DNA of 45,644 nt. Source: Paludibaculum sp. (lineage in GTDB: Bacteria > Acidobacteriota > Terriglobia > Bryobacterales > Bryobacteraceae). Position numbers and translations under genes: made by a program. The stretch spans positions 1 through 45,644 of the forward strand of contig JARKQJ010000204.1 of the NCBI GenBank assembly GCA_029973955.1, written 5' to 3'. Positions 35,577-45,100 of this stretch are shown piece by piece. The notes beneath the pieces are model-generated. The model saw only the letters and a list, made by a program, of their open reading frames with translations. It was not told where the DNA came from and did no database searches. How positions within the stretch are numbered: the first letter of the stretch is position 1; the number at the start of each line of letters is the position of its first letter.

Positions 35577-36573
35577 GGGAACGACCAGTATGCGTATTAG
35601 GCGCAAAGGCGGCGCGCTCCTCATGGTCCTGTGGCTCTCGGCCGCTCTCTCCGCCATCGCCTTCTCCGTCGCCAATCTCGTCCGCTCCGAAATCGCACGC
35701 ACCGACACTTCCGTCGAAGGGCTGCGCGCCTACTACCTGGCCTGCGGCGCAGCCGAGCGCGCCGTCAACTACATGCTCTACGGCCCCGGCCCGCGCAACG
35801 AAGCCGGCCTGGCCCGCTTCTACGAGCCCGGCCAGCCGCTCATCCTCCTGCCCTTCCCGGAAGGCCTGGCCGCCGTCGAAGTCATCCCGGAATCTTCCAA
35901 GTTCAACATCAACACCATCTCCGCGGAAGACCTGGTGAAAGTGTTGATGGTGCTGGGCCTGCCCCCCGAAGGCGCCCAGCAGGTCTCGCAGGCGGTCCTG
36001 CACTGGCGCGGCGGCTCCCAAAGCACCCTCGACACCGTCTATTTGACCCGCGTTCCGTCTTTTCGGGCACCGCATGCGTCATTGGAACAGTTGGAAGAGC
36101 TGATGTCTGTCATGGGAATCACTCCCGAGCTTTATTACGGCGGCTACAGCCGCTCGCCCGAGGGCGCCATCGTGCCCCGCCCGGGCCTGCGGGATTGCGT
36201 CTCCGTCTATAGCGGCGGCGGCCCGTTCGACATCAATTCCGTCAGTCCGGCCGTGATGCAGGCCATCGGCGTCCCCCCCATGGGTATCGAAGCAGTCGTC
36301 AACCTCCGCAGCCAGGGCCCCATCCGCCAGATGGCCGCCGTCGCCCCCATGCTGGGCCCGGTGGCCGGGCGCTTCCGCACCGGTGGCGATCTCATCTACA
36401 CCCTCCGTGCCACCGCCCGCCTCCGCCGCCCCGACGGCAAACTCTCCGACCTCCGCCGTACGGTCGCCATGACCGTCCAAATGCAGAGCCAGACCTCTCC
36501 CGAGGGATTTCGTGTCCTCGCCTGGCAGGACAACGCGGCCGCCCCGCCCGTGTTCAATGTATGGCCGAACTGA
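35566..36573 (+). CDS. gspK: Minor pseudopilin GspK
   Basis: A 335-residue GspK, the largest pseudopilin, which caps the pseudopilus tip with GspI and GspJ. The N-terminus shows RRKG then GALLMVLWLSAALSAIAF with no Glu at +5, as is usual for GspK. The helix-hairpin-helix-like SKFNINTISAEDLVKVLMVL and FDINSVSPAVMQAIGVPP fit the family. The start is either ATG 35566, overlapping gspJ, or ATG 35590 in the repeated CAGTATGCGTATT; the second gives a shorter leader. Confidence 0.9.
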   Translation: MRIEGTTSMRIRRKGGALLMVLWLSAALSAIAFSVANLVRSEIARTDTSVEGLRAYYLACGAAERAVNYMLYGPGPRNEAGLARFYEPGQPLILLPFPEGLAAVEVIPESSKFNINTISAEDLVKVLMVLGLPPEGAQQVSQAVLHWRGGSQSTLDTVYLTRVPSFRAPHASLEQLEELMSVMGITPELYYGGYSRSPEGAIVPRPGLRDCVSVYSGGGPFDINSVSPAVMQAIGVPPMGIEAVVNLRSQGPIRQMAAVAPMLGPVAGRFRTGGDLIYTLRATARLRRPDGKLSDLRRTVAMTVQMQSQTSPEGFRVLAWQDNAAAPPVFNVWPN

Positions 36574-37904
36574 GCGCACCCCTACTCCGTCAAATGTTCC
36601 GCTTCGGAACCGGCGCCGGCATCGTCGCCGGTGAGCGCGACCTCCAGGTCTGCCTCTCCCGCGTCCGCCCCAACGGCGCCCGTGTCGTGGCCACCCTCTT
36701 CATCGAGGACTACCGCAATCGCCCCGCCGCCGAATGGGGCGCCGAATACGCCGCGTTCCTCAAGCGCAGCTCCGCCGCCCACCTCGCCGCTCTCGTGGTT
36801 CTTCCCCGCTCTGAAGTCATCGTCCGCTACGTCCGCCTCCCCGGCGTCTCCGACGAAGACGCCCCCGCCGCCATCCGCTTCCAGATGGACTCTCTCCATC
36901 CCTTCCAGGACGAGGACGTCGCCAGCGACTTCCAGCGCATCGGCCGCTCCGATACTTTCCTAGTCGCCCTCGCCAAGGGCTCCACCATCGCTTTCTATAC
37001 GGCGCTGTTTGCCGAAGCGGGCATCAAGCTCGCCGGGCTCACCTTCTCCGGTGGCGCCGTATTTCCTTCTCTCCGCCTCTTTGCTCCGCCCGCCCGGCCC
37101 GTGCTCGCCGTCACCGGCCTCCTTGCCGGTGCCGAAGCCCCCCTCGAAATCTATGGCGAGAGCGAATCCCACCCCGTCTTCTCCGCCGAGTTCGATCTCC
37201 CCGCCGAGCGCGCCGTCGCCCTCGCCTCCGCCGAACTTCGTCTCGAACCCGGCACCGAGCCCCGCGACCTCGCCGACCTCCTCCCCGCCTGGCAGTCCGC
37301 GCCCGAAGCGTTCGATTTCTCTGACCCCGGCCGCTCGCGCTTCGCCCCTCTCTGGGCAGCCTCCCTGGCCGCGGCTTGCCCCATGCTCGGCACGCCCGTC
37401 AACCTGCTGCCCCTCGAACTCCGCAGCACCTCCTCCCGCGCGATGTACATCCCCACCATCGTGCTCGCCTCCATCCTGGCCATCCTCGTCGTGCTGCTCC
37501 TCGGCCAGCGCTCCGTCATGCAGCGCCGCTACTCCGACATCCTCCAGGCCGAGGTCACCCGCCTCAGCCCCCACGCCGCCAAACTGGAGGCCCTCGACCA
37601 CCGCATCGCCAACTCCAGCCTCCGCATCCAGCAACTCGACAGGTTCCGTCAGCGCACCCGCGCCCACCTCGACATCGTCCTCGACCTCACCCAGATGCTC
37701 CCCCCGCCGGCCTACCTGATGTCGCTTCAGACCAGCCCCAAGGAAGTGATCGTCGCCGGCGAAATCGAACAGGCCGACACGCTCCTCAAGAAGCTCGACG
37801 CCTCGCCCCGCTTCTCCAACTCTGAATTCACCATGCCGCTGGCCCGCACCGGCACGGGCGAGGTCTTCCGCATCCGCGCCACCCGCGAAGGGAGCCCGCA
37901 GTGA
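36561..37904 (+). CDS. gspL: GspL-like inner-membrane protein (PilM plus PilN-like)
   Basis: A 447-residue protein. The cytosolic part (about 1-290) resembles the actin-like fold of PilM/GspL (VLPRSEVIVRYVRLPGVSDE, AIRFQMDSLHPFQ). A single membrane helix follows (IPTIVLASILAILVVLLLG), then a coiled coil and a periplasmic PilN-like domain with LDLTQMLPPPAYLMSLQTSP. This is the same domain order as GspL. It overlaps gspK by 13 bases and the next gene by four. In a secretion apparatus it would couple GspE to the pseudopilus platform. Confidence 0.82.
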   Translation: MAELSAPLLRQMFRFGTGAGIVAGERDLQVCLSRVRPNGARVVATLFIEDYRNRPAAEWGAEYAAFLKRSSAAHLAALVVLPRSEVIVRYVRLPGVSDEDAPAAIRFQMDSLHPFQDEDVASDFQRIGRSDTFLVALAKGSTIAFYTALFAEAGIKLAGLTFSGGAVFPSLRLFAPPARPVLAVTGLLAGAEAPLEIYGESESHPVFSAEFDLPAERAVALASAELRLEPGTEPRDLADLLPAWQSAPEAFDFSDPGRSRFAPLWAASLAAACPMLGTPVNLLPLELRSTSSRAMYIPTIVLASILAILVVLLLGQRSVMQRRYSDILQAEVTRLSPHAAKLEALDHRIANSSLRIQQLDRFRQRTRAHLDIVLDLTQMLPPPAYLMSLQTSPKEVIVAGEIEQADTLLKKLDASPRFSNSEFTMPLARTGTGEVFRIRATREGSPQ

Positions 37905-38494
37905 CACTGCCTCCCCTCTCCCGCCGCGATCGCAACGCCCTCGCCGCTCTCGGCATCTGCGCCATCGTCTTTGGCGCCGTCTACTTCTGGCCCGCGGAAG
38001 ACTCTTCCACCGTCGGCGCCGTTCACTCCATCCCCGTCGAAGAGAAGCGCGTCGCCCGCCTCCGCCGCCTTGCCGCCGCCGTGCCCGGCCGCCAGGAGAT
38101 CCTCAAAAAGGTCGATCTGGAACTCGCCGCCCGCGAGAAGGGCATTATCCAGGCCGAAACCGCGCCCCAGGCCCAGGCGCAGCTCCTCCAGATCGTCCGC
38201 CGCGTCGCTCAACTCCAGAATCCGCCCGTCGTCTTCAAAGGCGCCGAGTTCGCTCCACCCCGTCCCTTCGGAGACGCCTACGGCGAAGTCGTCATGACCG
38301 TCTCCCTCGAGTGCGGCATCGAACAGGTGGTCAACTTCCTCGCCGATATCAGCAACCAGCCCGAACTCATCTCGATCTCGGACCTCCAGATCAACCAGGT
38401 CGCCTCCAAGATGAAGGCCGTGCCCGTGCGCGCCACCTTCACCGGCGTCGTCCCGCGCAAACTCGTCCCAGAGAAGAAGGAGAACGCGTTTTGA
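37901..38494 (+). CDS. gspM: GspM/PilO-like inner-membrane protein, GTG start
   Basis: A 197-residue protein with one N-terminal membrane segment (LAALGICAIVFGAVYFW) followed by a coiled coil and a small PilO/GspM-type ferredoxin-like domain (DAYGEVVMTVSLECGIEQVV, FLADISNQPELISISDLQIN). Its GTG overlaps the gspL stop by four bases (GTGA), so translation is coupled. It keeps the L-M order of T2SS clusters. Sequence conservation in this family is low, so the name rests on topology and position. Confidence 0.75.
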   Translation: MTLPPLSRRDRNALAALGICAIVFGAVYFWPAEDSSTVGAVHSIPVEEKRVARLRRLAAAVPGRQEILKKVDLELAAREKGIIQAETAPQAQAQLLQIVRRVAQLQNPPVVFKGAEFAPPRPFGDAYGEVVMTVSLECGIEQVVNFLADISNQPELISISDLQINQVASKMKAVPVRATFTGVVPRKLVPEKKENAF

Positions 38495-39219
38495 GACGCA
38501 ACCTCATCGCGGTCAATCTCCTCCTGGTGGCCCTCATCGCGCTGGCCGGCTTCCAGATCCGCCGCCAGTATCTCGAACAGCTCCGCCGCCAGACCGAGTT
38601 CATGAGCGCCCCCGCGCCCGCCGCGCCTCCGCCCGTGGTCCAGGTCCCGCCGCCTGCCAGCCAGGTCTCGGCCGCCAACTACATCGGCGTCGCCGCTCAG
38701 CTTCTCTTCAGCAAGGATCGCAACCCCACCGTCACTATCGAAGTGCCCGCGGTCAAGCCCATGCCTTCTCTGCCCCGCTACTACGGCGTCATGAATTTCG
38801 GCACCCCCCGCGTCATCCTCGCCACCGCGCCCGGCCAGAAACAGAAGTCCTACTCCGCCGGTGAGACCATCGGCGAATTCAAGCTCGTCACCATTGCCCA
38901 GAACGGCCTCGTCTTCGAGTGGGAAGGCAAAACGGTTAACGCCTCCTATTCCGATATCATCGATCGCTCCACCGCGCAGCCGGAATCCTCTGCCCCCGCG
39001 GCCTCTTCCGGCCCCGCTCCTTCCGCCGCCAAGACGGTCAATGCCGTGACCGCTGTCTCCTCCACTGAGGCCAACAAGCCCGGCCTCGAAACCGGCACCG
39101 GCCTCAAGGCCTGCCAGCCCGGAGACTCCACCCCTGCCGGCGCCGTGGTGGACGGCTACCGGAAACTCGTCACCGAAACCCCCTTCGGCAAGAGCTGCCG
39201 CTGGGAAAAGATCAACTAA
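38491..39219 (+). CDS. GspC-like inner-membrane protein with TPFG tail
   Basis: A 242-residue protein starting at TTG 38491, which overlaps the gspM stop by four bases. AAGGAG lies eight bases before it. One membrane helix near the start (LIAVNLLLVALIALAGF) precedes a proline-rich linker (PAAPPPVVQVPPP), then a GspC homology-region-like beta-domain (SLPRYYGVMNFGTPRVILA, GQKQKSYSAGETIGEFKLV). The last residues are ETPFGKSCRWEKIN. There is no PDZ domain. It probably links inner membrane and secretin as GspC does. The TPFG motif recurs twice in the next protein. Confidence 0.72.
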   Translation: MRRNLIAVNLLLVALIALAGFQIRRQYLEQLRRQTEFMSAPAPAAPPPVVQVPPPASQVSAANYIGVAAQLLFSKDRNPTVTIEVPAVKPMPSLPRYYGVMNFGTPRVILATAPGQKQKSYSAGETIGEFKLVTIAQNGLVFEWEGKTVNASYSDIIDRSTAQPESSAPAASSGPAPSAAKTVNAVTAVSSTEANKPGLETGTGLKACQPGDSTPAGAVVDGYRKLVTETPFGKSCRWEKIN

Positions 39220-39261
39220 CCCATGCGCGCCCGCATCGCCATCAACCATAGGAACCCAGTC

Positions 39262-39708
39262 ATGACTTCCAAACTCCTCCTTGCCGCCTCGCTTTCCCTC
39301 TTCAGCCTCCTCGCTCAGAAGGCCCCGCAGAGCGCTCCCGCCGCCAAGCCCGCCGCCAAGCCCGCCGCAACCAAAGCCACCAGCGGCCTTCCGGCCAACG
39401 CTGAAAAGGTCGGCGACGGCGTCTTTCGCGCCAAGGACTCCGCCGGCAAGGTCTGGATCTACACGCAGACCCCCTTCGGTTATTCGCGCAAAGAGGAAGG
39501 CGCCGCGTCTCCCATCCCCGCGCGTTCCACCGCCACCGGTGTAATCATCCGCGCCGTTGAAGTCACCAAGGACTCTGCCCGCTTCGAGCGCGACACTCCC
39601 TTCGGAAAAGCAGTCTGGACCAAGCCGCTCGACCAGCTCGAAGACCAGGAAAAGACCGCGCTGGAATCGTTTCAGAAGAGCGCCCAGCAGCCCGGCGAGA
39701 AGAAATAG
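39262..39708 (+). CDS. Small secreted protein with two TPFG motifs, unknown function
   Basis: A 148-residue protein not recognised as a known family. The ATG at 39262 gives a signal peptide (MTSKLLLAASLSLFSLLA then Q) and AGGAAC precedes it; a longer frame from 39223 is less likely. An Ala/Pro/Lys-rich stretch follows, then two similar parts: KVWIYTQTPFGYSRKEE and ARFERDTPFGKAVWTKPL. The same pattern ends the protein just upstream. It sits between the C-like gene and the secretin gene, so a role at the outer face of the secretion system is possible. Confidence 0.72.
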   Translation: MTSKLLLAASLSLFSLLAQKAPQSAPAAKPAAKPAATKATSGLPANAEKVGDGVFRAKDSAGKVWIYTQTPFGYSRKEEGAASPIPARSTATGVIIRAVEVTKDSARFERDTPFGKAVWTKPLDQLEDQEKTALESFQKSAQQPGEKK

Positions 39709-39723
39709 CTGTAGGAGTAGCCG

Positions 39724-42060
39724 ATGCGTATCGCTCGTTTTCGCAGTCCACAACTCGCCCTGATCCTGGCGGCGGTTCTGTTTCATCTGCCGCTCGTCTC
39801 CTCCGCGCAGGCGCCGCGCGTCGTCGTGCCGCCTGGCTTCGGGCCTCGCGAAGTGCCCGCGCCCGCGCCCACGCCGCAGACGCCTCCCGCTGCTCAACCG
39901 GGCGCTCCGGCCGGCGCGCCTGCTGCCACTACCCCCGCGCTCCCGCCCGCCGGCCTCATCGGCGGCCTCTCGCTCCAAAACGTCAGCCTGACTGAGGTGG
40001 TGGACTACCTCGCCCGCCAGTTGAAGATCAACTACATCATCGACAAGGGCATCGGCGGCGGCGTCACGCTCAACACCTACGGAGAAATCAAAGACCTTGA
40101 CCCCCGCGCCCTCCTCGATACCATCCTCCGCATGAACGGCGCCGCCATGGTCCAGGCCGGCAGCATCTATCGCATCGTCCCCCTCGCCGAACTCGCCCAC
40201 ATGCCACTCCGGCCCGAGCAGGACCCCAAGGATATCCCCGACGACGACCGGGCCATGCTCAACCTCGTCTTTCTCAAGTACGCCAATGTCGAGGAGCTCG
40301 CCAAGCTCATGGGCGAATTTCTCGGCCCCAACGGCAAGGCCTGGTCTTATCCGCCCGCCAATCTCCTGCTCGTTCTCGATAGCCGCCGCAACATGCGCCG
40401 CACCATGGAGATGGTCTCCCTCTTCGATAGCGACGTGCTCGCCAAACAGCGCGTCCGCCTCTTCGACATCAAAAACTCCCGCCCCACCGATCTCGCCAAG
40501 GAACTCGAGGGCATGCTCAAGTCCATGTCCCTCAGCAAGGAACTCAGCTCCGTCAAGTTCGTGCCCGTCGATCGTATCAATACCCTCATCGCCGTCGCTC
40601 CCAATCCCGGCGTCTTCGACCGTATTCAGGAGTGGATCAACAAGCTCGACGTGAAGGTCGAAAACGCCGCGGGCAAGGCCGATAACTACGTCTACCGCGT
40701 CCGCTACGGCCAGGCCTCCATGCTGGCCATGTCCATCATGATGCTCTACTACTCGCTCACCCCCGGTATGGGCGGCATGGGCATGGGTGGCTACGGCATG
40801 GGCATGATGGGCGGCTATGGCATGGGCATGGGCGGCTACGGAATGGGTGGCTACGGAATGGGCGGCTACGGAATGGGCGGCTATGGCGCGGGCGGTTACG
40901 GCATGGGCGGCATGGGCATGGGTGGCTACGGCATGGGCGCGATGGGCGGCTACGGCATGGGCTACAACGGCGGCCCTGTTCTCACCGGCCAGATGAATAA
41001 CCTCTCCAACCAGAACCTCAACGCAGGCGCCCCCGGCTCCTCCACCACGGCCGGCGGCGTTGGCACCACTGGCTCCTACGGCTACGGCGGCGATATGACC
41101 GGCGCCTACATGGGCATGGGAATGGGAATGGGCATGGGGTACGGCATGCGCGGCCCGCGCGTCGTCCCCAACGTCATGGATAACTCCCTCCTGATCCTCG
41201 CCACCCCCGACGAATACAACAGCATTCTCAAGCTCCTCACCTCCCTCGATGTCCCTCCCAGGCAGGTCCTCATCGAGGCCCGCATCTTTGAAGTCAAGCT
41301 CACCGGCGCGCTCTCCTGGGGCCTCAACTGGTACCTCCTCAACAAGGGCCAGCCCGTACCCACTCCATTCAACTCTGGCAGCACCAATTCCACCACCGGC
41401 AGCTTCGTGAACTCCGCGCTAAACGTCACCTCCGGCTGGATGCTCAATCAGAGCAAGCTGCTGCTGGCCGCCTTGAATACCTCGGAGGTCGCCACCAAGA
41501 CCAAGGTGCTCTCCACCCCCACCGTCATCGCCACCGACAGCATCCCCGCTTCCATTAATGTCGGCGTCGAAGTCCCCACCCTTACCGCACAGGCTGTCAG
41601 CGGCGTCACCGAGGGTGGCAGCTCCCTCTTTGCCAATACCGTCACCAACCGCAAGACCGGCGTCAATCTGAATATCACCGCCCGCGTCAATCCCAGCGGC
41701 GTGGTGACCATGCAGATCAACCAGGAGGTCTCTTCTCCCGCGCCCCCCCCTGTCGGCGGCATCCAGTCGCCCAGTTTCTCGAATCGCACCGTCGCCACGC
41801 AGGTCACTGTTCAGGACGGCGACACCATCGCCATCGGCGGCATCATCAATGAAAACTACGGTGAGACCTCCGGCGGCGTGCCCTTCCTCCATCGCCTCCC
41901 CGTCGTCGGCTACGCCTTCGGCAACAAGTCCTTCAATAAGGAGCGCACGGAGCTCGTCATCTTCTTTACGCCGCGCGTCATCTACGATACCAACGAGCTC
42001 ACCGAAGCCAGCGACGAACTCATCGGCAAGATGCGCCGCGTCCAAAAACTCATCAAATAA
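39724..42060 (+). CDS. gspD: Type II secretion secretin GspD with Gly-Met-Tyr insertion
   Basis: A 778-residue outer-membrane secretin. The signal peptide ends near residue 30, then a Pro/Ala linker. N0 (about 78-155: GLSLQNVSLTEVVDYLARQL) and N1-N3 domains follow. Within N3 (about 348-420) comes a GMGGYG-type repeat, with more Met/Gly at 462-478. The secretin core has VLSTPTVIATDSIPASINVG, NRTVATQVTVQDGDTIAIGG and VPFLHRLPVVGYAFGNKSFN, ending TELVIFFTPRVI. It is the last gene of the T2SS run. No pilotin is seen. Confidence 0.94.
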   Translation: MRIARFRSPQLALILAAVLFHLPLVSSAQAPRVVVPPGFGPREVPAPAPTPQTPPAAQPGAPAGAPAATTPALPPAGLIGGLSLQNVSLTEVVDYLARQLKINYIIDKGIGGGVTLNTYGEIKDLDPRALLDTILRMNGAAMVQAGSIYRIVPLAELAHMPLRPEQDPKDIPDDDRAMLNLVFLKYANVEELAKLMGEFLGPNGKAWSYPPANLLLVLDSRRNMRRTMEMVSLFDSDVLAKQRVRLFDIKNSRPTDLAKELEGMLKSMSLSKELSSVKFVPVDRINTLIAVAPNPGVFDRIQEWINKLDVKVENAAGKADNYVYRVRYGQASMLAMSIMMLYYSLTPGMGGMGMGGYGMGMMGGYGMGMGGYGMGGYGMGGYGMGGYGAGGYGMGGMGMGGYGMGAMGGYGMGYNGGPVLTGQMNNLSNQNLNAGAPGSSTTAGGVGTTGSYGYGGDMTGAYMGMGMGMGMGYGMRGPRVVPNVMDNSLLILATPDEYNSILKLLTSLDVPPRQVLIEARIFEVKLTGALSWGLNWYLLNKGQPVPTPFNSGSTNSTTGSFVNSALNVTSGWMLNQSKLLLAALNTSEVATKTKVLSTPTVIATDSIPASINVGVEVPTLTAQAVSGVTEGGSSLFANTVTNRKTGVNLNITARVNPSGVVTMQINQEVSSPAPPPVGGIQSPSFSNRTVATQVTVQDGDTIAIGGIINENYGETSGGVPFLHRLPVVGYAFGNKSFNKERTELVIFFTPRVIYDTNELTEASDELIGKMRRVQKLIK
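40765..40980 (+). repeat. In-frame 15-base repeat in gspD encoding GYGMG units
   Basis: Successive 15-base units of the form GGCTACGGAATGGGC encode GYGMG. The DNA repeats vary at third positions (GGT/GGC, TAC/TAT), so the repeat is probably maintained at protein level as well. It lies inside the secretin N3 region. Confidence 0.85.
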
Positions 42061-42091
42061 TAGAGGGCGGCCACTTCAGCGCCTGGGCGCA

Positions 42092-42117
42092 ACTCCCGCC
42101 ACGGGTCCGGGGTTTTT
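42092..42117 (+). terminator. Weak terminator-like element after gspD
   Basis: ACTCC...GGGGT pairs imperfectly and is followed by GGTTTTTG, 32 bases after the gspD stop. The stem is short with mismatches, so this is only a weak candidate. It might separate gspD from the large secreted protein gene. Confidence 0.25.
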
Positions 42118-42141
42118 GTTTACGATAGTCCCTGACCTGCA

Positions 42142-45100
42142 ATGCTGAATGTCCTTCGTCGGCCCCTGCAACTTGGCTTGATCAGCCTTCTGGCTGCTGC
42201 CGCTTCCGCGCAGACCACCACTCCGGAAGTCGGCGCCGACTCGCCGTCGGACTACATCGCCTCCCGCTTCGCCGCCGCCTACACACGCAATCTCTTCTAC
42301 ACCAAGGTCTTTCCAACCCCTGTTGCCAACGTCCAGAAACTCGGCACCGCCGGCCTCGTCCAGCTCTTCTACGATCCAACCAAGACCACCAACGTCAGGC
42401 TCGGCCTCATCAAGGCCGATGCCAATGCCCCCACCACCGTGGACTCCTCAGGCTTCATCGCCGCCGGCGACGTCTACCAGGTGCTCTCCACCATGTGGGC
42501 CTACGCCGCCTCCGCCAATGGCACCTCCGCCACCGCTCCGGCATCCATGAACACCACCGGTTATCCCACCATGGACACTGCCACCTGCTCGCCCATGGGG
42601 GATGCCAACTGCCTCTATCAGACCTTCGATAAGAAATACGTCCTCTTCGTATACAGCAAGCCGCTCTCCGCCTCGGCCGGCTCCACTTTCGCGCTGCGCG
42701 ACCCCTTCTACACCGTCTGGAACACCGCCGGCGGACTCTCCTCTCTCGGTCCCGTGGTCTTTGGCGAACTTGCGGTCACCTCCCCCGTCAGCGCCGCCGC
42801 GGCCACCTGGCAGCGTTACCAGAACGGAGCCATCGTCTCCATTACCTCCGGGGTACAGATCACGCGCCTCTTCACTGTCAAACAACCTGTATACGACCTC
42901 TATCTTGCCAATGGCGGACCCACCGGCTTCCTTGGCTTTCCCACCGGCGAAGCCCGCTCCCTGACCAACGGCAACTGGCGCCAGACCTTCGAAGGCGGAA
43001 CCATCGACTATGCTCCCGGCGGTCCGGCCACGCTGATGCTGCCGGTCAGCGAAGTCAACATTCCCGGCTCCGGACTGCCGCTGCGCCTGAAGCTGGGCGA
43101 CTCCTACACCCTCAAGGCGCGCCTCTACGCCTCCAACGGCACCGAACTTCTGGATCGCACCGTCACCTGGACCACCTCCAATAGCAAGATCGTTGCCCTC
43201 GATACTCAAGGCGCCACGGCAGTGCTCAAAGCTGCCGGCGGCGGCGTCGCCACCGTCTACGCGGTCAGCGAGGGCAAGAGCAGCCCAGCCGTCACCGCCT
43301 ATGTCAGCGCCCCTTGCTGCCAGGCCGGCGAGGGCGCTCCGCAGGCATCCATCGCGCAGGCCATTATCGATGCCATCAATCGCAACAGGCTCCAGGTCCG
43401 CCTCCCCACCTCCTCCGCAGTCCAGCGCGTCGGCCTGGGCTACGTTCAATCGTTCAACGATGCCGCCACATCCGAGCGCTACCTGATCGCCGTTCCCGAC
43501 AACATCTCCACCGGTTACCTTCTGCGTGGCGGAATCCTCGCCCGCTACGAGACGCTCGGCGGCACCGCCGGACCGCTCGGATTCCCCTCCATGGATGCCA
43601 CCTCCTCCGGCCGCCAGCTCTTCCTCAACCGCTCCGCGCTCGCCGGTAACCCTGTCCGGCTGGTGCAGGGCAGTACTTTGGATAAGTGGTCGCTGCTCGG
43701 CTACGAAACCGGAGTCCTCGGTTCTCCTGCTTCCGATCCGGTCTCCTTCACCACCTTCACCGCCACTGCCGGAACCATGCAGGTCTTCGATCGCGGTGCC
43801 ATCCTGACTGCCGCCGCCGGTGCTCTCTCAGGCCACTCTCAGTTCGTCTCCGGTCCTCTTTATGCGCAATACATGGTCCTCAGCGGCCCTTCCGGCGACC
43901 TGGGCATGCCCCTCAACGATGAGGTCATGATCGACGGTGTGCGCCACCAGGACTTCGAGGGCGGCTTGTTGGAGCTCTACCCCGGCGAGTCTGAAGTGCG
44001 CGTCACGCTCCGTCCGCGCACCCCCAGCATTAACGCGACGCCCAATCCCGTCACGGCCGGCGGGCGTGTGCGCCTGGCCGCCGGTGGTTTCCCCTCCGGC
44101 ACCCAATTGCGCATCACTGTCACCGGACAGCCGGCCTTCGATGTCGCCGCGCCTCAGGGCGCCTTCGCCTGGGAGTCCGCTGTCGCCTCTTCCGCGGCCA
44201 GTTCTACCGTCACGGTCCAGGCAACGGCCACCACGGGAGAGTTTGCCGAAGGCTCGTTCCGCATTCGCTCCCTCACCGACGCCGAACCAAAACTCACCAA
44301 GGCCTCCGGTGACGCCCAGACCGGCGTGCCCGGCGCCCTCCTGCCGGAGCGCCTACGCGTCCTCCTGCGCGACTCCTCCGGTAATCCCATTCCCGGCGTC
44401 CCCGTCACCTTCCAGGCCTCCCCTGGCGCGTCCATCGAAGCCGCCGACGCGCAAACCGACATCCGCGGCCAGGCCTCCGCCCTCCTCCGGCTTCCGGTCA
44501 GTGAGGGCGTTGCTCTCGCTACCGCCACCGCCGCCCGCCTCGTCACTACCTTCCAGGCCCGCTCCGCCCCTCTCTCCCTGGTCAACTTCCCCAGGATGCG
44601 GCAGAATCTTCAAGCGCCCCTCGGGCGTGGCTCAGCCACCATCGCCGAGCGGGGTGCCCTGCTTGCCTCGCTCGCCAATATCATTCGCTACCACCAGGAT
44701 CGCGGCGAGTTGCCTCTCATCAACGGCCCAGCCGATGTCGCTTCCCTCAATAACTACCTCACCGGCCTGTGTGTCCCGCTCCTGTCCGGCTCCGGCGCGT
44801 CCGCCTGTGACGGCTTCCTGCAGTCGAACTCCTCCGGTGAGCAACTGGTGAACCTCTTCCGCGTGCCTCTCTTCGTCGGCGGAGCTACTGACCTGCAGGT
44901 GGGCCAGCCCAACATGGAAGCGATTCGCGACTGGCTCGCCGCCGGCTCGCCCGTGCTCGTCTCGCTGCGCATGGCCGCCGGCGGAGCGCCCGCCGGCATG
45001 CACCATATCGTTGCCACCGGAGTTGCCGCCAATGGGGCCATCCTGAGCTTCGACCCCAGCGACTTCTTCGGCCGTAATAGCGTCAACGAATTTCTCGACG

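Noticed and set aside
38278..40200. Antisense open frame (640 codons) opposite the gspM-gspD part
   Set aside because: Glycine-rich shadow of C-rich codons on the other strand, with no ribosome-binding site.
40765..40980. Tandem repeat considered as a CRISPR or minisatellite
   Set aside because: It is in frame in the secretin, has 15-base units and no spacers, and encodes GYGMG.
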